Positions 1 to 7,905 are shown, counted from the first letter of the stretch. The stretch: 30,072 nucleotides of DNA from a bacterium (GCA_004560375.1 SFVC01000040.1:1-30072); one strand, 5' to 3'. Numbers and translations are program-made. Notes: generated from the letters alone by a model not told the origin.

Positions 1-915
1 AAGAAGCTGGTGGAGATCGCCAAGGCCGAGAACGCCGACGCCATCGCCCACGGCTGCACCGGCAAGGGCAACGACCAGGTCCGGTTCGAGCTGGGCATCA
101 AGCGGTTCGCTCCCGACATGACCATCATTGCCCCCTGGCGGGAGTGGGACATCAAGGGCAGAGATGAGGAGATCGACTACGCCGAGGCCCACAACGTGCC
201 TCTGAAGATCAGCCGGGAGACCAACTATTCCAAGGACAAGAACCTGTGGCACCTGAGCCATGAGGGTCTGGACCTGGAGGACCCCGCCAACGAGCCCCAG
301 TACGAGAAGCCCGGCTTCCTGGAGATGGGCGTCAGCCCCATCACCGCTCCCGACGCGCCCACTTACGTCACCATCGACTTTGAAAAGGGCGTGCCCGTGG
401 CCGTGGACGGCGAGAAGATGAAGGGCAGCGACATCATCCGCAAGCTGAACAAGCTGGGCGGCGAGAACGGCATCGGCCTGCTGGACATCGTGGAGAACCG
501 GCTGGTGGGCATGAAGGACCGGGGCGTCTACGAGACCCCGGGCGGCACCATCCTCTACAAGGCCCACCAGTGCCTGGAGATGATCACGGTCGATAAGGAC
601 TCCGCCCACATGAAGGCTAAGCTGGCGGTGGACTTCGCGGACCTCATCTACAACGGCAAGTGGTTCACCCCCGTGCGGGAGGCCCTCAGCGCCTTCGCCG
701 ACAAGACCCAGGAGCACGTCACCGGCTCTGTGAAGCTGAAGCTCTACAAGGGCAACATGATCACCGCCTCCATCACCTCTCCCGAGAGCCTGTACTCCGA
801 GGAACTGGTGACCTTCAACGAGAGCAGCTACGACCAAACCAACGCCACCGGCTTCATCAACCTGTGGGGCCTGCCCGATACGGTTCTGGCGCTGCGGGAG
901 CAGGGCAAGCTGTGA
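1..915 (+). CDS. argG: Argininosuccinate synthase, 3' part (5' end outside window)
   Basis: This enzyme condenses citrulline and aspartate with ATP to give argininosuccinate, the penultimate step of arginine synthesis in the cytoplasm. The reading frame is open from base 1 and stops with TGA at 913-915, giving 304 residues of a family normally about 400 long, so roughly the first quarter is missing. The family signature GCTGKGNDQVRFE lies near the start of the visible part, followed by the expected IIAPWREW and NLWHLS segments. The C-terminus looks complete. argH follows on the same strand after a 452-nt gap that carries a structured repeat, so direct cotranscription is plausible but not shown. 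The identification is secure. Confidence 0.96.
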   Translation, partial: KKLVEIAKAENADAIAHGCTGKGNDQVRFELGIKRFAPDMTIIAPWREWDIKGRDEEIDYAEAHNVPLKISRETNYSKDKNLWHLSHEGLDLEDPANEPQYEKPGFLEMGVSPITAPDAPTYVTIDFEKGVPVAVDGEKMKGSDIIRKLNKLGGENGIGLLDIVENRLVGMKDRGVYETPGGTILYKAHQCLEMITVDKDSAHMKAKLAVDFADLIYNGKWFTPVREALSAFADKTQEHVTGSVKLKLYKGNMITASITSPESLYSEELVTFNESSYDQTNATGFINLWGLPDTVLALREQGKL

Positions 916-949
916 GCGCCTAGGAGGGGAGCGGCGGCTGATCGACGGC

Positions 950-1290
950 AACGTAGTGTGTAGCGAAGCGGAACACACGGGGCTGCTGCGAAAACCCTTT
1001 CGTTGACCGCCCACAGATTTCCGCCCGACGCATCAATTTGCGGCTTAAACGTTCCATTGAGTGCCAACACACAGCGCACCCGGATAAAACCCGGCAGGTT
1101 TATGCCGCATGGATTCGCACGACCCCCGTACTTGTCCAAACCTGCCCGAATGGGCAGGATTTGGACACAAAAGCGGTTTCTTTTCCACCGCTGCGGCGGT
1201 GACTTTTCTTTGGCAAGACAAAGAAAAGCGGGGGCCGTATTCCCCGCGTGCCCCGGCAGGGGCGCATCCCCCGTCCCCGGTCGGGGACAC
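950..1290 (+). repeat. Structured intergenic repeat, copy A (before argH)
   Basis: The 452-nt gap 916-1367 holds no convincing gene but has a series of elements shared in order with 5250-5570. (1) Hairpin 956-978: stem GTGTGT/ACACAC around loop AGCGAAGCGGA. (2) A 36-nt block 1093-1128 that matches 5391-5426 with one mismatch. (3) Hairpin 1134-1166, about 14 bp with one bulge, loop GAAT. (4) TTTCTTTTCCACCG at 1177-1190. (5) A perfect 10-bp hairpin 1203-1228. (6) GCATCCCCCGTCCCC from about 1264, ending in hairpin 1272-1287. argH begins about 80 nt later. It could be a cis-acting RNA, a non-autonomous repeat or an RNA processing site. No clear sigma-A promoter was found here. Confidence 0.75.
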
Positions 1291-1367
1291 CTCTTTGAAA
1301 AGAAAAAACACAACAGCGGGACGGAGAAGACCTCTTCGCCCCGCGTTCGTGGTGAAAGGACATTGCT

Positions 1368-2747
1368 ATGAAACTCTGGTCCGGGCGGTTCGGCAAGGAC
1401 ACCGACGCCCTTGTCAACGACTTCAACGCCTCCATCCAGTTCGACCAAAGGCTGTATAAGGAGGACATCACCGGCTCCCTGGCCCACGCGAAAATGCTGG
1501 GGGACTGCGGCATCATCTCCAAGGAGGACGTGGCCGCCATCACGGAGGGACTGCTGGGCATCCTGGCGGACATCGAGGCGGGGAAGGTGGAATTCACCGC
1601 CGACAACGAGGACATCCACATGAACGTGGAGGCCCTCCTCACCGCCCGCATCGGCGACGCCGGCAAGCGGCTCCACACCGCCCGCAGCCGCAACGACCAG
1701 GTGGCCCTGGACTTCCGGATGTACGTCCGGGAGCAGATCCCCGTCATCGTGGGGCAGCTCCTGGAGCTGGAAACGGTGCTGTGCCGTCAGGCGAAGCAGT
1801 ACCAGACCGCCGTCATGCCCGGCTACACCCACCTCCAGCGGGCCCAGCCCATCTCCTTCGCCCAGCACCTCATGGCCTACGCCAATATGTTCTCCCGGGA
1901 TGTGACCCGGCTGGAGGATTGTGCCAAGCGGCTCAACGAGTGCCCTCTGGGCAGCGGCGCCCTGGCGGGCACCACGTACCCCATCGACCGCTGGGAGACG
2001 GCGAAGGACCTGGGCTTTGACGCCCCCATGAGCAACTCCCTGGACGGCGTCTCCGACCGGGACTACGCCCTGGAACTGATGTCCGCCCTGTCCATTTTGA
2101 TGATGCACCTCTCCCGCTTCTCCGAAGAAGTGATTCTCTGGTGCAGCTGGGAGTTCAAGTTCATCGAGCTGGACGACGGTTACGCCACCGGCAGCTCCAT
2201 CATGCCCCAGAAGAAGAACCCGGATGTTGCCGAGCTGGTCCGGGGCAAGACGGGCCGGGTCTACGGCGATTTGATGAGCCTGCTGACCGCCATGAAGGGC
2301 CTGCCCCTGGCCTACAACAAGGACATGCAGGAGGACAAGGAGCCGGTGTTCGACGCCATCGACACCGTGGAGATGTGCCTGCCGGTGTTTGCCGCCATGC
2401 TGGACACCATGACCGTCCGCACCGACAACATGCGCAAGGCGGCGGGCAAGGGCTTCATCAACGCCACCGACTGCGCCGATTATCTCACCAAAAAAGGCAT
2501 GCCCTTCCGGGACGCCTACACCGTCACCGGCCATCTGGTGGCCGCCTGCACCCAGCAGGGCAAGACGCTGGAGGAGCTGACGCTGGACGAGCTGAAGGCC
2601 GTCTCCCAGCTCTTTGACGAGGACGTGTACGAGGCTATCAATCTGGAGAACTGCATGGCCCTGCGTAAGAGCTACGGCGGCCCCGCCGTGGCGGAGACCA
2701 CCCGGCAGATCGAAGCCATCGAGGACTTCGTGGCCGCCAGAAAGTAA
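1368..2747 (+). CDS. argH: Argininosuccinate lyase
   Basis: The enzyme splits argininosuccinate into arginine and fumarate, the last step of the pathway. The 459-residue length is typical. The N-terminus KLWSGRF is the usual start of ArgH. TARSRNDQ lies near residues 104-112, and the fumarase/aspartase-superfamily loop GSSIMPQKKNP starts at Gly275, with the catalytic serine in its SS pair. The ATG at 1368 is preceded by GAAAGGA about 8 nt upstream and agrees with the family start. argC follows after 25 nt, so the two are very likely cotranscribed. The sequence upstream is repeat copy A. Antisense and other-frame open frames over this gene are codon-bias shadows. Confidence 0.97.
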   Translation: MKLWSGRFGKDTDALVNDFNASIQFDQRLYKEDITGSLAHAKMLGDCGIISKEDVAAITEGLLGILADIEAGKVEFTADNEDIHMNVEALLTARIGDAGKRLHTARSRNDQVALDFRMYVREQIPVIVGQLLELETVLCRQAKQYQTAVMPGYTHLQRAQPISFAQHLMAYANMFSRDVTRLEDCAKRLNECPLGSGALAGTTYPIDRWETAKDLGFDAPMSNSLDGVSDRDYALELMSALSILMMHLSRFSEEVILWCSWEFKFIELDDGYATGSSIMPQKKNPDVAELVRGKTGRVYGDLMSLLTAMKGLPLAYNKDMQEDKEPVFDAIDTVEMCLPVFAAMLDTMTVRTDNMRKAAGKGFINATDCADYLTKKGMPFRDAYTVTGHLVAACTQQGKTLEELTLDELKAVSQLFDEDVYEAINLENCMALRKSYGGPAVAETTRQIEAIEDFVAARK

Positions 2748-2772
2748 GACCCGCAGGAAAGAGGGAAACAGC

Positions 2773-3711
2773 ATGAAACCAAAGGTATATATCGACGGCA
2801 AGGACGGCACCACAGGCCTGCAGATTTATGACCGCCTTTCCGTGCGAAGCGATATTGACCTCCTCCTCATCGACGAGGAAAAGCGCAAGGACCCCGCGGA
2901 GCGGAAGAAGCTGATGGACGCGGCGGACATCGTGTTCCTGTGCCTGCCGGACGCGGCGGCTGTCGAGGCCGTGGCCCTTGTGGAAAACCCCGACACCCGC
3001 ATCATCGACGCCTCTACCGCCCACCGCACCAGCCCTGACTGGGACTACGGCTTCCCCGAACTGTCGGCGGAGCGCCGGGCGGCTATCCGGAAAAGTAAGC
3101 GTGTCGCCAACCCCGGCTGCCACGCCACGGGCTTCATCAGCGCGGTGTATCCGCTGGTGGCCATGGGCCTGCTGCCGAAAGACGCGTGCCTCTCCGCCTT
3201 CTCCCTCACCGGCTACTCCGGCGGCGGCAAGAAGATGATCGCCCAGTACGAGGCGGCGGACAAGGACGCGGCCCTGTTCGCCCCTTGTCCCTACGGCATG
3301 GGCCAGACCCACAAGCACCTGCCGGAGATGCAGAAGGTCTGCGGCCTCACCAACAAGCCTGTGTTCACCCCCATCGTAGACGACTACTACAAGGGCATGG
3401 CCACCACCGTCCCCCTCCACATGAGCCAAATGAACGGCGTCTCCACCCTGGCGGAGGTCCGGCAGAAGCTGGCGGCCTACTATGCCGGAGCGACGCTGGT
3501 CCATGTGGCGGACGCCCTGGACACCGCCAAGCTGTACGCCAACGCCCAGGCGGGGAAGGACACCCTGGTTTTGTACGTGGCGGGCAACGACGAACAGTTC
3601 ACCGTCACCGCCCTGTTTGACAACCTGGGCAAAGGCGCCTCCGGCGCGGCTGTCCAGAACATGAATCTGATGTTAGGCTTCGAGGAAACGACGGGCCTGA
3701 ACCTGAAATAG
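2773..3711 (+). CDS. argC: N-acetyl-gamma-glutamyl-phosphate reductase, short (type 2) form
   Basis: This NADPH-dependent enzyme reduces N-acetylglutamyl-phosphate to the semialdehyde. The ATG at 2773 is chosen because it follows an AGGAAAGAGGG-like ribosome binding site and gives the family N-terminus KVYIDGKDGTTGLQI. A longer frame open upstream of 2773 only overlaps argH. The product is 312 residues, the short ArgC type, rather than the roughly 345-residue form of bacilli. The catalytic cysteine is Cys116 in ANPGCHATG, and QTHKHLPEM is the conserved His-containing segment. It lies between argH and argJ with short gaps, within one operon. Function is secure; the type 2 assignment rests on length and N-terminal motif. 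Confidence 0.95.
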   Translation: MKPKVYIDGKDGTTGLQIYDRLSVRSDIDLLLIDEEKRKDPAERKKLMDAADIVFLCLPDAAAVEAVALVENPDTRIIDASTAHRTSPDWDYGFPELSAERRAAIRKSKRVANPGCHATGFISAVYPLVAMGLLPKDACLSAFSLTGYSGGGKKMIAQYEAADKDAALFAPCPYGMGQTHKHLPEMQKVCGLTNKPVFTPIVDDYYKGMATTVPLHMSQMNGVSTLAEVRQKLAAYYAGATLVHVADALDTAKLYANAQAGKDTLVLYVAGNDEQFTVTALFDNLGKGASGAAVQNMNLMLGFEETTGLNLK

Positions 3712-3724
3712 CGAGGTAACGACT

Positions 3725-4951
3725 ATGTTGAAATTTATCGACGGCGGCGTCTGCGCCGCCCAGGGTTTTAAGGCCGCCGGCATTCATGTGGGCGTCAAGA
3801 CCCACGCCAACTGGAAGAAGGACGTGGCCCTCATCGTCTCCGATGTGGACTGCGCCGCCTCCGCCGTGTTCACGAAAAACGTGGTGAAGGCCGCCCCCAT
3901 CCATGTAGACAAGACCCACCTGGCCGACGGGAAGGCCCGGGCCATCATCGCCAACAGCGGCAACGCCAACGCCTGCGCCCCCCACGGCGAGGAAAACGCC
4001 ATCAAAATGTGCCAGGCGGCGGCCAAAGCCATCGGCTGCAAGCCGGAGGACGTGCTGGTGTCCTCCACCGGCGTCATCGGCCAGACCATCAACGTCCAGG
4101 TCATCGAGGACGGCGTCCCGGAGCTGTACGGCGCGCTGGCGGCCACCCCGGAGGCCAGCGACGCGGCGGCCCACGCCATCATGACCACCGACACGGAGAA
4201 AAAGGAAGTTGCCGTGGAGACTGTCATCGGCGGCAAAGTGGTCCGCATGGGCGGCATCGCCAAGGGCAGCGGCATGATCCATCCCAACATGGGCACCATG
4301 CTGTGCTTCCTGACCACTGACTGCGCCATTTCCCCGGAAATGATCAAGACCGCCCTGCTGGAAACAGTGAACGTCAGCTTCAACCGCATCAGTGTGGACG
4401 GCGACACCTCCACCAATGACAGCTGCATCGTGCTGGCAAACGGCATGGCGGGCAACCCGGTCATCACCGAAAAGGGCGGGGATTACGCGGCGTTTCTGGA
4501 GGCTCTCCAGGCGCTGTGCATGACCTTGGCGAAGAAGATGGCCTCCGACGGCGAGGGCGCCAAGCACCTCATCACCTGCAACGTTCAGGGCGCTGCCGGC
4601 GAGCAGAGCGCCGAGACCATTGCCAAGTCCGTCATCTCCTCCACCCTGACCAAGGCCGCCATCTTCGGCGCCGACGCCAACTGGGGCCGTGTCCTGTGCG
4701 CCATGGGCTACTCCGGCGAGGAGTTCGACCCGGACAAGGTGGACGTCCACTTTGCCAGCGCCGCCGGCGACATTGAGGTCTGTCATCAGGGCCGGGGCCT
4801 GGACTTCGACGAGGACCTTGCCAAAAAGATTTTGACGGAGCATGATATTGAGATCAACATCACCATGGGTGAGGGAAGCGGTTCCTGCACCTGCTGGGGC
4901 TGCGACATCACCTACGACTACATCAAGATCAACGGAGATTACCGGACCTGA
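3725..4951 (+). CDS. argJ: Bifunctional glutamate N-acetyltransferase / amino-acid acetyltransferase
   Basis: ArgJ moves the acetyl group from acetylornithine to glutamate, so the pathway can run as a cycle without ArgE. Some family members also use acetyl-CoA. The precursor has 408 residues, as usual, and normally cuts itself into alpha and beta chains at a threonine that becomes the nucleophile. Here the site is KGSGMIHPNMGTML with Thr191 as predicted nucleophile. The residue before it is Gly190, where the commonly cited motif has Ala. The C-terminus YIKINGDYRT is typical. The gene starts 13 nt after argC, with GAGG upstream. It is followed by a 641-nt non-coding gap before argB. Confidence 0.96.
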   Translation: MLKFIDGGVCAAQGFKAAGIHVGVKTHANWKKDVALIVSDVDCAASAVFTKNVVKAAPIHVDKTHLADGKARAIIANSGNANACAPHGEENAIKMCQAAAKAIGCKPEDVLVSSTGVIGQTINVQVIEDGVPELYGALAATPEASDAAAHAIMTTDTEKKEVAVETVIGGKVVRMGGIAKGSGMIHPNMGTMLCFLTTDCAISPEMIKTALLETVNVSFNRISVDGDTSTNDSCIVLANGMAGNPVITEKGGDYAAFLEALQALCMTLAKKMASDGEGAKHLITCNVQGAAGEQSAETIAKSVISSTLTKAAIFGADANWGRVLCAMGYSGEEFDPDKVDVHFASAAGDIEVCHQGRGLDFDEDLAKKILTEHDIEINITMGEGSGSCTCWGCDITYDYIKINGDYRT

Positions 4952-4969
4952 GGGTTGTCCGGTGGCCCT

Positions 4970-5230
4970 CACCGGGAGACGGGGAGAGGGGGGACACTTC
5001 TCTTTTGAAAAGAGAAGTGTCCCCCCACGCCCCCCAAAGAGAAACGTGGGGGCGTTTCGATTTCAACACCGTCGCGGCATTGCGATTCCCGGCCCCTTTT
5101 CGGGGCCGCCAATCGCGCCGCTTCCTCGAAACAGGCTCGCTTTATCCGCCGCTGGCGGCGCTTCGCCTGTTTCCCCCACACCCCCTAACGACACAAAGGG
5201 GCGGGGCTGCGGCCCCTCCCCTTTGGATTC
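4970..5230. repeat. Cluster of five palindromes downstream of argJ
   Basis: The first half of the 641-nt argJ-argB gap has no believable gene but is packed with inverted repeats. They are: 4988-5026, a near-perfect stem of about 18 bp with a very short loop; 5027-5055, an 8-bp stem; 5091-5107, GGCCCC/GGGGCC; 5128-5173, a 9-bp GAAACAGGC/GCCTGTTTC stem enclosing a second 6-bp hairpin; and 5195-5224, AAAGGGG/CCCCTTT with GGGGC/GCCCC inside. None is followed by a clear T-run, so a simple intrinsic terminator is not evident. The first hairpin could still stabilise or end the argJ transcript. Such arrays resemble repetitive extragenic palindromes. Function unknown. Confidence 0.6.
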
Positions 5231-5249
5231 CCCTCCCGGGGATAGACTG

Positions 5250-5570
5250 GGGGAGCGCGTAGCGAAGCGGAACGCGCGGGGCTAATGGTAAAGCCCTTAC
5301 GATGACCACCCCGGAAAGCCGCTGCGCAGTACCAAATGCGGGGAGCACGTTCCCTGTTCCTTTGGGGTACGGCGCACCCGGCAGGAGCCTGGCAGGTTTC
5401 TGCCGCATGGATTCGCACGACCCCCGCATTTAAGCAAAAAAGGCGCCAAAGGCGCCGGTTTTGCGCCGAACATTTTTTCTTTTCCACCGTGCACGGCGCA
5501 TTTTCTTTTTGATGTTTCAAAAAGAAAATGGGGGGTGCATCCCCCGTCCCCCCAGTCTGGGGGGACCAAC
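5250..5570 (+). repeat. Structured intergenic repeat, copy B (before argB)
   Basis: This is the second copy of the element at 950-1290, in the same orientation and again just before an arg gene. (1) Hairpin 5255-5277: stem GCGCGT/ACGCGC around the same loop, AGCGAAGCGGA. (2) The 36-nt block 5391-5426, one mismatch from copy A. (3) Hairpin 5434-5464 with a GGCGCC/GGCGCC core and a GCAAAA/TTTTGC base. (4) TTTCTTTTCCACCG at 5476-5489. (5) A perfect 14-bp hairpin 5499-5530. (6) GCATCCCCCGTCCCC from 5537, ending in hairpin 5546-5566. The sequence between the elements is diverged, yet the order of hairpins is the same. The argB ribosome binding site follows directly. Confidence 0.75.
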
Positions 5571-5592
5571 CCGATTCAAGGAGCTGATTCCC

Positions 5593-6456
5593 ATGTCATC
5601 CCATGAACAGCAGGCGCGGACCCTTGTGGAAGCCCTGCCCTATATCCAAAAATTCACCGGCAAGACCATCGTAGTGAAATACGGCGGCAACGCCATGATC
5701 TCCGACGAGCTGCGCAAGGCCGTGATGAGCGACATCATCCTGCTGTCCCTGGTGGGCATCCGGGTGGTGGTGGTCCACGGCGGCGGGCCAGAGATCTCCG
5801 ATATGCTGAAAAAGATCGGCCATGAGTCAAAGTTTGTGGACGGCCTGCGCTACACCGACCGGGTGACCATGGACGTCGTCCAGTCCATCCTCTGCGGCAA
5901 GGTCAACAAGAACCTGGTGGCCCAGCTGAACCGTCTGGGCGGCCAGGCCATCGGCCTGTGCGGTATGGACGGCCAGCTGTTCCAGGCGGAGCAACTGGAT
6001 GAGAAGTACGGCCTCGTGGGAAAAATCACCGGCGTGAACCCGGAGCCGGTGGAAAACGCCCTGATGACCGGATACATCCCCGTGGTCTCCACCGTTGCCC
6101 AGGGCATGGACGCCGACACCGCCTACAACATCAACGCCGACACCGCCGCCGCAAAGCTGGCGGAGGCGCTGAACGCCGAAAAGCTCATCCTGCTGACCGA
6201 CGTCCGGGGCCTCCTGCGGGACCCCCACGACGAGGACACCCTCATCCACGTGCTTCATACCTACGACGTGCCGGAGCTGGTGGCCCAGGGGGTCATCTCC
6301 GGCGGCATGATACCCAAGATGCAGTGCTGCGTGGACGCCATCGCCGGCGGCGTGGAGCGGGTCCACATCCTGGACGGCCGCATCCCCCATTCCATTTTGA
6401 TCGAGCTGCTCTCCGACGAGGGCATCGGCACCATGCTGAAAAAGGAGGAAGACTGA
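5593..6456 (+). CDS. argB: Acetylglutamate kinase
   Basis: The kinase phosphorylates N-acetylglutamate with ATP, the second step of ornithine synthesis. The ATG at 5593 sits about 9 nt after AAGGAG and gives 287 residues with the expected IVVKYGGNAM (Lys29) near the N-terminus and VVHGGGPEIS further on. An in-frame upstream extension to TTG 5461 runs through repeat copy B and is rejected. About 20 residues precede the first strand. Arginine-sensitive, hexameric kinases of this family have such an N-terminal helix, so feedback inhibition by arginine is a reasonable inference. argD starts one base after the stop, so the two are translationally linked. Confidence 0.96.
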   Translation: MSSHEQQARTLVEALPYIQKFTGKTIVVKYGGNAMISDELRKAVMSDIILLSLVGIRVVVVHGGGPEISDMLKKIGHESKFVDGLRYTDRVTMDVVQSILCGKVNKNLVAQLNRLGGQAIGLCGMDGQLFQAEQLDEKYGLVGKITGVNPEPVENALMTGYIPVVSTVAQGMDADTAYNINADTAAAKLAEALNAEKLILLTDVRGLLRDPHDEDTLIHVLHTYDVPELVAQGVISGGMIPKMQCCVDAIAGGVERVHILDGRIPHSILIELLSDEGIGTMLKKEED

Positions 6457-6457
6457 C

Positions 6458-7636
6458 ATGACCTCTCAACAAATCAAGGATTTGACGGGCCAGTACATTA
6501 TGAACACCTACGGCCGCTTCCCCGTGGCCATCGACCACGGCCAGGGCGCCACCCTCTGGGACCCGGAGGGCAAGGAGTACATCGACTTCACCAGCGGCAT
6601 CGGCGTCACCGACCTGGGCTACGGCTATCAGCCCTGGGTGGACGCCATCACGACCCAGGCCGGGAAACTGGGCCATGTGTCCAACCTGTTCTACACCGAG
6701 CCCCCCGCGAAGCTGGCGGAGATCCTGTGCAAGCGCACCGGCGAGAGCTGTGTGTTCTTCGCCAACGGCGGCGGCGAGGCCAACGAGGGCATGATCAAGC
6801 TGGCCCGGAAGTACAGCTTCGATAAGTACGGCAAGGGCCGCGCTACCATCATCACCCTGAACAACTCCTTCCACGGCCGCACCATCACGACCCTGATGGC
6901 CACGGGCCAGGAGGTGTTCCACAACTACTTCTTCCCCTTCACCGAGGGCTTCCGCTACGCCGACGCCAATGACCTCGCCTCCCTGGAGGCCGCCGCCGGC
7001 GATGACGTTTGCGCGGTCATGATGGAGCTGGTCCAGGGCGAGGGCGGCGTGCTGCCGCTGGATGTCGAATACGTCCAGGCGGTGAAGAAGCTCTGCGAGG
7101 AAAAAGACTGGCTGCTGCTGGCGGACGAGGTCCAGACCGGCGTGGGCCGCACGGGTACGCTCTTTGCCTTCCAGCAGTACGGCATCCTGCCGGATGTGGT
7201 GTCCTTCGCCAAGGGCATCGCCGGCGGCCTGCCCATGAGCGGCATCATGGCAAACGAGAAGTGCCGGAATGTCCTGGGCCCCGGCACCCACGCCACCACC
7301 TTCGGCGCCAACCCCGTCTGCGCCGCCGCGGGCCTGGTGGTGCAGGAGACGCTGAGCGACGCGTTCCTGGAGGAGGTCAAGGCCAAGGGCGCGTACCTGC
7401 GCAAGGGCATCGAAGAGCTGAACCTGCCCTGCTTCGGCAAGACCCGGGGCATGGGCCTCATGATCGGCATCGAGGTCAAGGAGGGTTACAACAAGAGCGA
7501 GATCGCCAACAAGCTCATCGAGAACGGCCTGCTGGTGCTGACCGCCGGGCCGGGCATGCGGCTGCTGCCGCCGCTGGTCATCACGAAGGAAGAGATGGAC
7601 CAGGGCCTTGCCATCATGGAAAAGGCCCTGGGCTGA
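6458..7636 (+). CDS. argD: Acetylornithine aminotransferase
   Basis: This PLP enzyme exchanges the amino group between glutamate and N-acetylglutamate semialdehyde to give acetylornithine. The 392 residues match class III aminotransferases of the ArgD type. Features seen include the GIGVTDLGY segment near residue 47, NGGGEANE in the cofactor region, LLADEVQTGVGRTG with the Asp that contacts the PLP ring, and the Schiff-base lysine Lys252 in VVSFAKGIAGG. The ATG at 6458 lies one base after the argB stop, with AAAGGAGG upstream inside argB. The gene ends just before an unusual pyrimidine-rich spacer. Confidence 0.95.
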   Translation: MTSQQIKDLTGQYIMNTYGRFPVAIDHGQGATLWDPEGKEYIDFTSGIGVTDLGYGYQPWVDAITTQAGKLGHVSNLFYTEPPAKLAEILCKRTGESCVFFANGGGEANEGMIKLARKYSFDKYGKGRATIITLNNSFHGRTITTLMATGQEVFHNYFFPFTEGFRYADANDLASLEAAAGDDVCAVMMELVQGEGGVLPLDVEYVQAVKKLCEEKDWLLLADEVQTGVGRTGTLFAFQQYGILPDVVSFAKGIAGGLPMSGIMANEKCRNVLGPGTHATTFGANPVCAAAGLVVQETLSDAFLEEVKAKGAYLRKGIEELNLPCFGKTRGMGLMIGIEVKEGYNKSEIANKLIENGLLVLTAGPGMRLLPPLVITKEEMDQGLAIMEKALG

Positions 7637-7637
7637 G

Positions 7638-7668
7638 CGTTTTCCACAAAATGTGGAACGTTTTCCAC
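7638..7668. repeat. CGTTTTCCAC direct repeats with an inverted half between
   Basis: CGTTTTCCAC occurs at 7638-7647 and again at 7659-7668. Between them TGTGGAA (7652-7658) can pair with TTCCACA at 7642-7648 to give a 7-bp hairpin with a 3-nt loop. There is no T-run directly after it, so it is a poor intrinsic terminator. It could be a protein-binding site or a weak mRNA 3' structure for argD. Confidence 0.4.
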
Positions 7669-7675
7669 GCCATCT

Positions 7676-7825
7676 GTTTCTATGACTACTATCGTTTCTT
7701 TTTCTCATTCTTTTTCTTTAGATTTTCTTTTTCTTTTTCTTTTTCTTTTTCTCTCCCTGTCTTTCACCTTTGCTTTTTCTGGTTGCTTTATCTTTCCCTA
7801 TTTGCTTTCTCTTTCTCTATATCCG
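7676..7825 (+). other. Polypyrimidine tract with (CTTTTT) repeats between argD and argF
   Basis: About 150 nt of the 269-nt argD-argF spacer is almost pure T and C on the plus strand. It includes a run of about five TTTTTC units at 7723-7752. It is followed by a very AT-rich segment, 7826-7860. This composition is unlike the GC-rich surroundings. One frame through it encodes only an FSFSF-type low-complexity string fused to argD out-of-frame sequence, so it is not a credible protein. Possible roles are an unstructured U-rich leader, a purine/pyrimidine mirror-type DNA structure, or expanded simple repeats. Confidence 0.6.
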
Positions 7826-7905
7826 TAAAATCTTACAGAATTTTATAAAATTTTAAAAACATGGAAGAGCGCGGGCCCCCGCGTCTTGCCGAGAGAGGAT
7901 ACAAC

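Noticed and set aside
950..1290. CRISPR or tandem repeat array
   Set aside because: Only two dispersed copies of a long composite element exist, without regular spacers or cas genes.
828..2813. 661-codon open frame on the minus strand over argG-argH
   Set aside because: It is antisense to argH with a His/Gly/Val/Leu-rich composition typical of the shadow of a GC-rich gene and shows no domain. The same holds for the long frames at 16500-18416, 23232-25643 and 3605-4972 (minus) and 26729-28156 (plus).
7009..7848. 279-codon plus-strand frame ending in an FSFSF-rich segment
   Set aside because: It is the out-of-frame shadow of argD running into the polypyrimidine tract; no start signal or family resemblance.
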